Positions 62,671 through 64,000 of a DNA stretch of 64,000 nucleotides are shown here, one piece after another. A program made the translations under genes and the position numbers. Location of the stretch: the NCBI GenBank assembly GCA_027459505.1, contig DAIDIE010000004.1, positions 43,726 through 107,725 of the forward strand, read 5' to 3'. Position 1 is the stretch's first letter; the number at the start of each line of letters is the position of its first letter. The DNA is from Acidobacteriota bacterium. GTDB lineage: Bacteria > Acidobacteriota > Terriglobia > Terriglobales > SCQP01. Under the pieces are notes generated by a model. The model saw nothing but the letters and a program-made list of their open reading frames with translations, was not told where the DNA came from and searched no databases.

Positions 62671-63207
62671 ATGAGCGACTCAAAAGGCGCGGCTCCGGCG
62701 CAAGAAGCACCACAACCAGATTTTCGCCCGACCGAACCACCTTCACAGCTCAGGTGGGTCATGTCTCGGGAATCTACGTGGGACATGAGTAAGGAACGTG
62801 AGTTCATTGAGAAGCTGCTCAATCAGAGATTCAGCTTCTTCCTGGTGTTCTATGCGCTAGTTCTCAAGGCTGGTATTGACTAAAACAGGATTGCCACGCG
62901 CACCTTCGTCTCCTCGTGGGGATTTTTAATCGCGGCGTTTTTTGTGTTAGCGATTGCCAGATAACAGATCAAGCTCGATTTGATCCTCGGTAAGACATTC
63001 CTCTGCTAGGAAGACAGCCAACATCCCGCTTACGTTACCGATGTGGCGGCGAAGGCGATGGGCTGGGAAGCTCTGTGGAGTATGCGTCGGTTTATCGGCA
63101 ACGTAATACCGGCGTTGTGCTGCCTCTCTCTACTTGTCCTCGCTGTACATGCGGCAAGTCACGCGCGGTTTGGCTTTCCTGTCCAAGGATGCCGGTGGTG
63201 GAAATGA
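62671..63207 (+). pseudogene. Small multi-TM membrane protein gene interrupted by three in-frame stops (TAA 62881, TAA 62962, TAG 63007)
   Basis: Single frame reads MSDSKGA...EKLLNQRFSFFLVFYALVLKAGID*NRIATRTFVSSWGFLIAAFFVLAIAR*QIKLDLILGKTFLC*EDSQHPAYVTDVAAKAMGWEALWSMRRFIGNVIPALCCLSLLVLAVHAASHARFG...; SD GAGGAG before ATG 62671. Confidence 0.65.
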
Positions 63208-63235
63208 CTATGAGCCGGTGCCGCCAAGGGATGTC

Positions 63236-63860
63236 CTACAAGCTATAAATTGTCGGTTTTGGCGGCGGAAAGATGCCGCCGGGCGGCTCCACTTTGAAGT
63301 GAGCAATCAGCGTCCGCCGCACTTTCTCCTTGTATTTGCCGAACTCTGTGCGCATTCGCACTAGCTGATCGTCGAGCTTGAGTCGCTGTTGATAATCGCC
63401 GAAGAACGTCTGCTCCATCGTGAAGCAGGTGAGCAACATCGAGAACAGGCTCTTCGCCCACAATTTTGTGTCTTCGACGCCGGTATAGTTCAGCCGGAAT
63501 TCGATGTGACCGTCTGACGTAATCGGCACGAAACGGTCCACCAGAGCATCGATGCTCGCGTGCGATCCCGCTTCGGACAGCTTTTTCCAAGTCCTGTGCA
63601 ACTCATCGAGCCCCTTGAACAGGCCCTGCGTCTTGTGCCACTCGAATGCCTCCTTGAACGCCTTTAGCGCAGCCTTGTCGTTGTTCTTGCTCAGCCATTT
63701 CTTCTGCAATTCGGGGTCGCTGACCGTTGCGTGGGCGTGCGCGACGAATTCGATGGCATCACGGAGGATCGAACGAGCCTCTGCCATGCAGCCCGTGAAC
63801 GCCAGTTCTATCGCGACGCGCACTTTGGCATGCGCGTTGATGTACAGCAGGAGCGGGAAC
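63236..63860 (-). pseudogene. Hypothetical alpha-helical protein, 5' end disrupted by an IS3-type element
   Basis: The open frame continues upstream of the GTG at 63823 as ...FPLLLYINAHAKVRVAIELAFTGCMAEARSILRDAIEFVAHAHATV and runs into the IS terminal sequence at ~63861. Confidence 0.6.
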
Positions 63861-64000
63861 TGTAGTGGACCCCAAAAACTGGACCAGGGAATAGGTTAAT
63901 GTTTTGGCGGTGTCGTAACAAGGGAAAGTATGACGACGACGCGCAAACGGTACAGCCCTCAGTTCAAGGCCAAGGTGGCGGTAGAGGCGATTCGAGGCGA
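63861..64000 (+). mobile_element. Left end of an IS3-family insertion sequence (truncated by window)
   Basis: TGTAGTGGACCCCAAAAACTGGACCA terminal-repeat-like sequence followed by OrfA start. Confidence 0.85.
63930..64000 (+). CDS. IS3-family transposase OrfA (N-terminal fragment)
   Basis: MTTTRKRYSPQFKAKVAVEAIRG... is the typical HTH_Tnp_1 start. Confidence 0.9.
   Translation, partial: MTTTRKRYSPQFKAKVAVEAIRG

Overview
High-GC chromosomal window, most consistent with an Acidobacteriota-type genome (inferred from gene content and operon style; no rRNA gene is visible to confirm this). Positions 1-58.8 kb are mostly ordinary chromosome. They hold an assimilatory nitrate reduction cluster (DmsC-like end, NasA, NarK, porin) and a two-gene bacterial-microcompartment satellite (BMC-H shell protein plus aldehyde dehydrogenase with an unusual C-terminal tail). 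They also hold iscA/erpA, aspA, a hybrid-less sensor kinase, nuoI, rph-rdgB, an ECF sigma/anti-sigma pair, alaS, and a CitMHS/AtuA-like carboxylate module with a divergent LysR. Further along are an esterase, a transglutaminase/lysozyme-like fusion, M48 peptidases, GH127, a contiguous Rieske/cyt b-c/CtaG/caa3 oxidase operon, an M24 peptidase and a tandem RND pump. The last ~5 kb is accessory. It contains a ~2.1 kb tandem array of ~400 bp hairpin-rich units (58921-61005) that ends in a frameshifted transposase C-terminus. This is followed by a ComEC-like MBL hydrolase, a partner membrane-protein gene broken by three in-frame stops, and a hypothetical gene cut by an IS3-type element running off the window. 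The best candidates for something under-described are the structured tandem array, the MBL plus membrane-protein islet, the BMC satellite with its double-tailed aldehyde dehydrogenase, and an 11-codon ORF with a near-perfect Shine-Dalgarno at 5804-5853. No tools were used; family names come from recognised motifs in the supplied translations.
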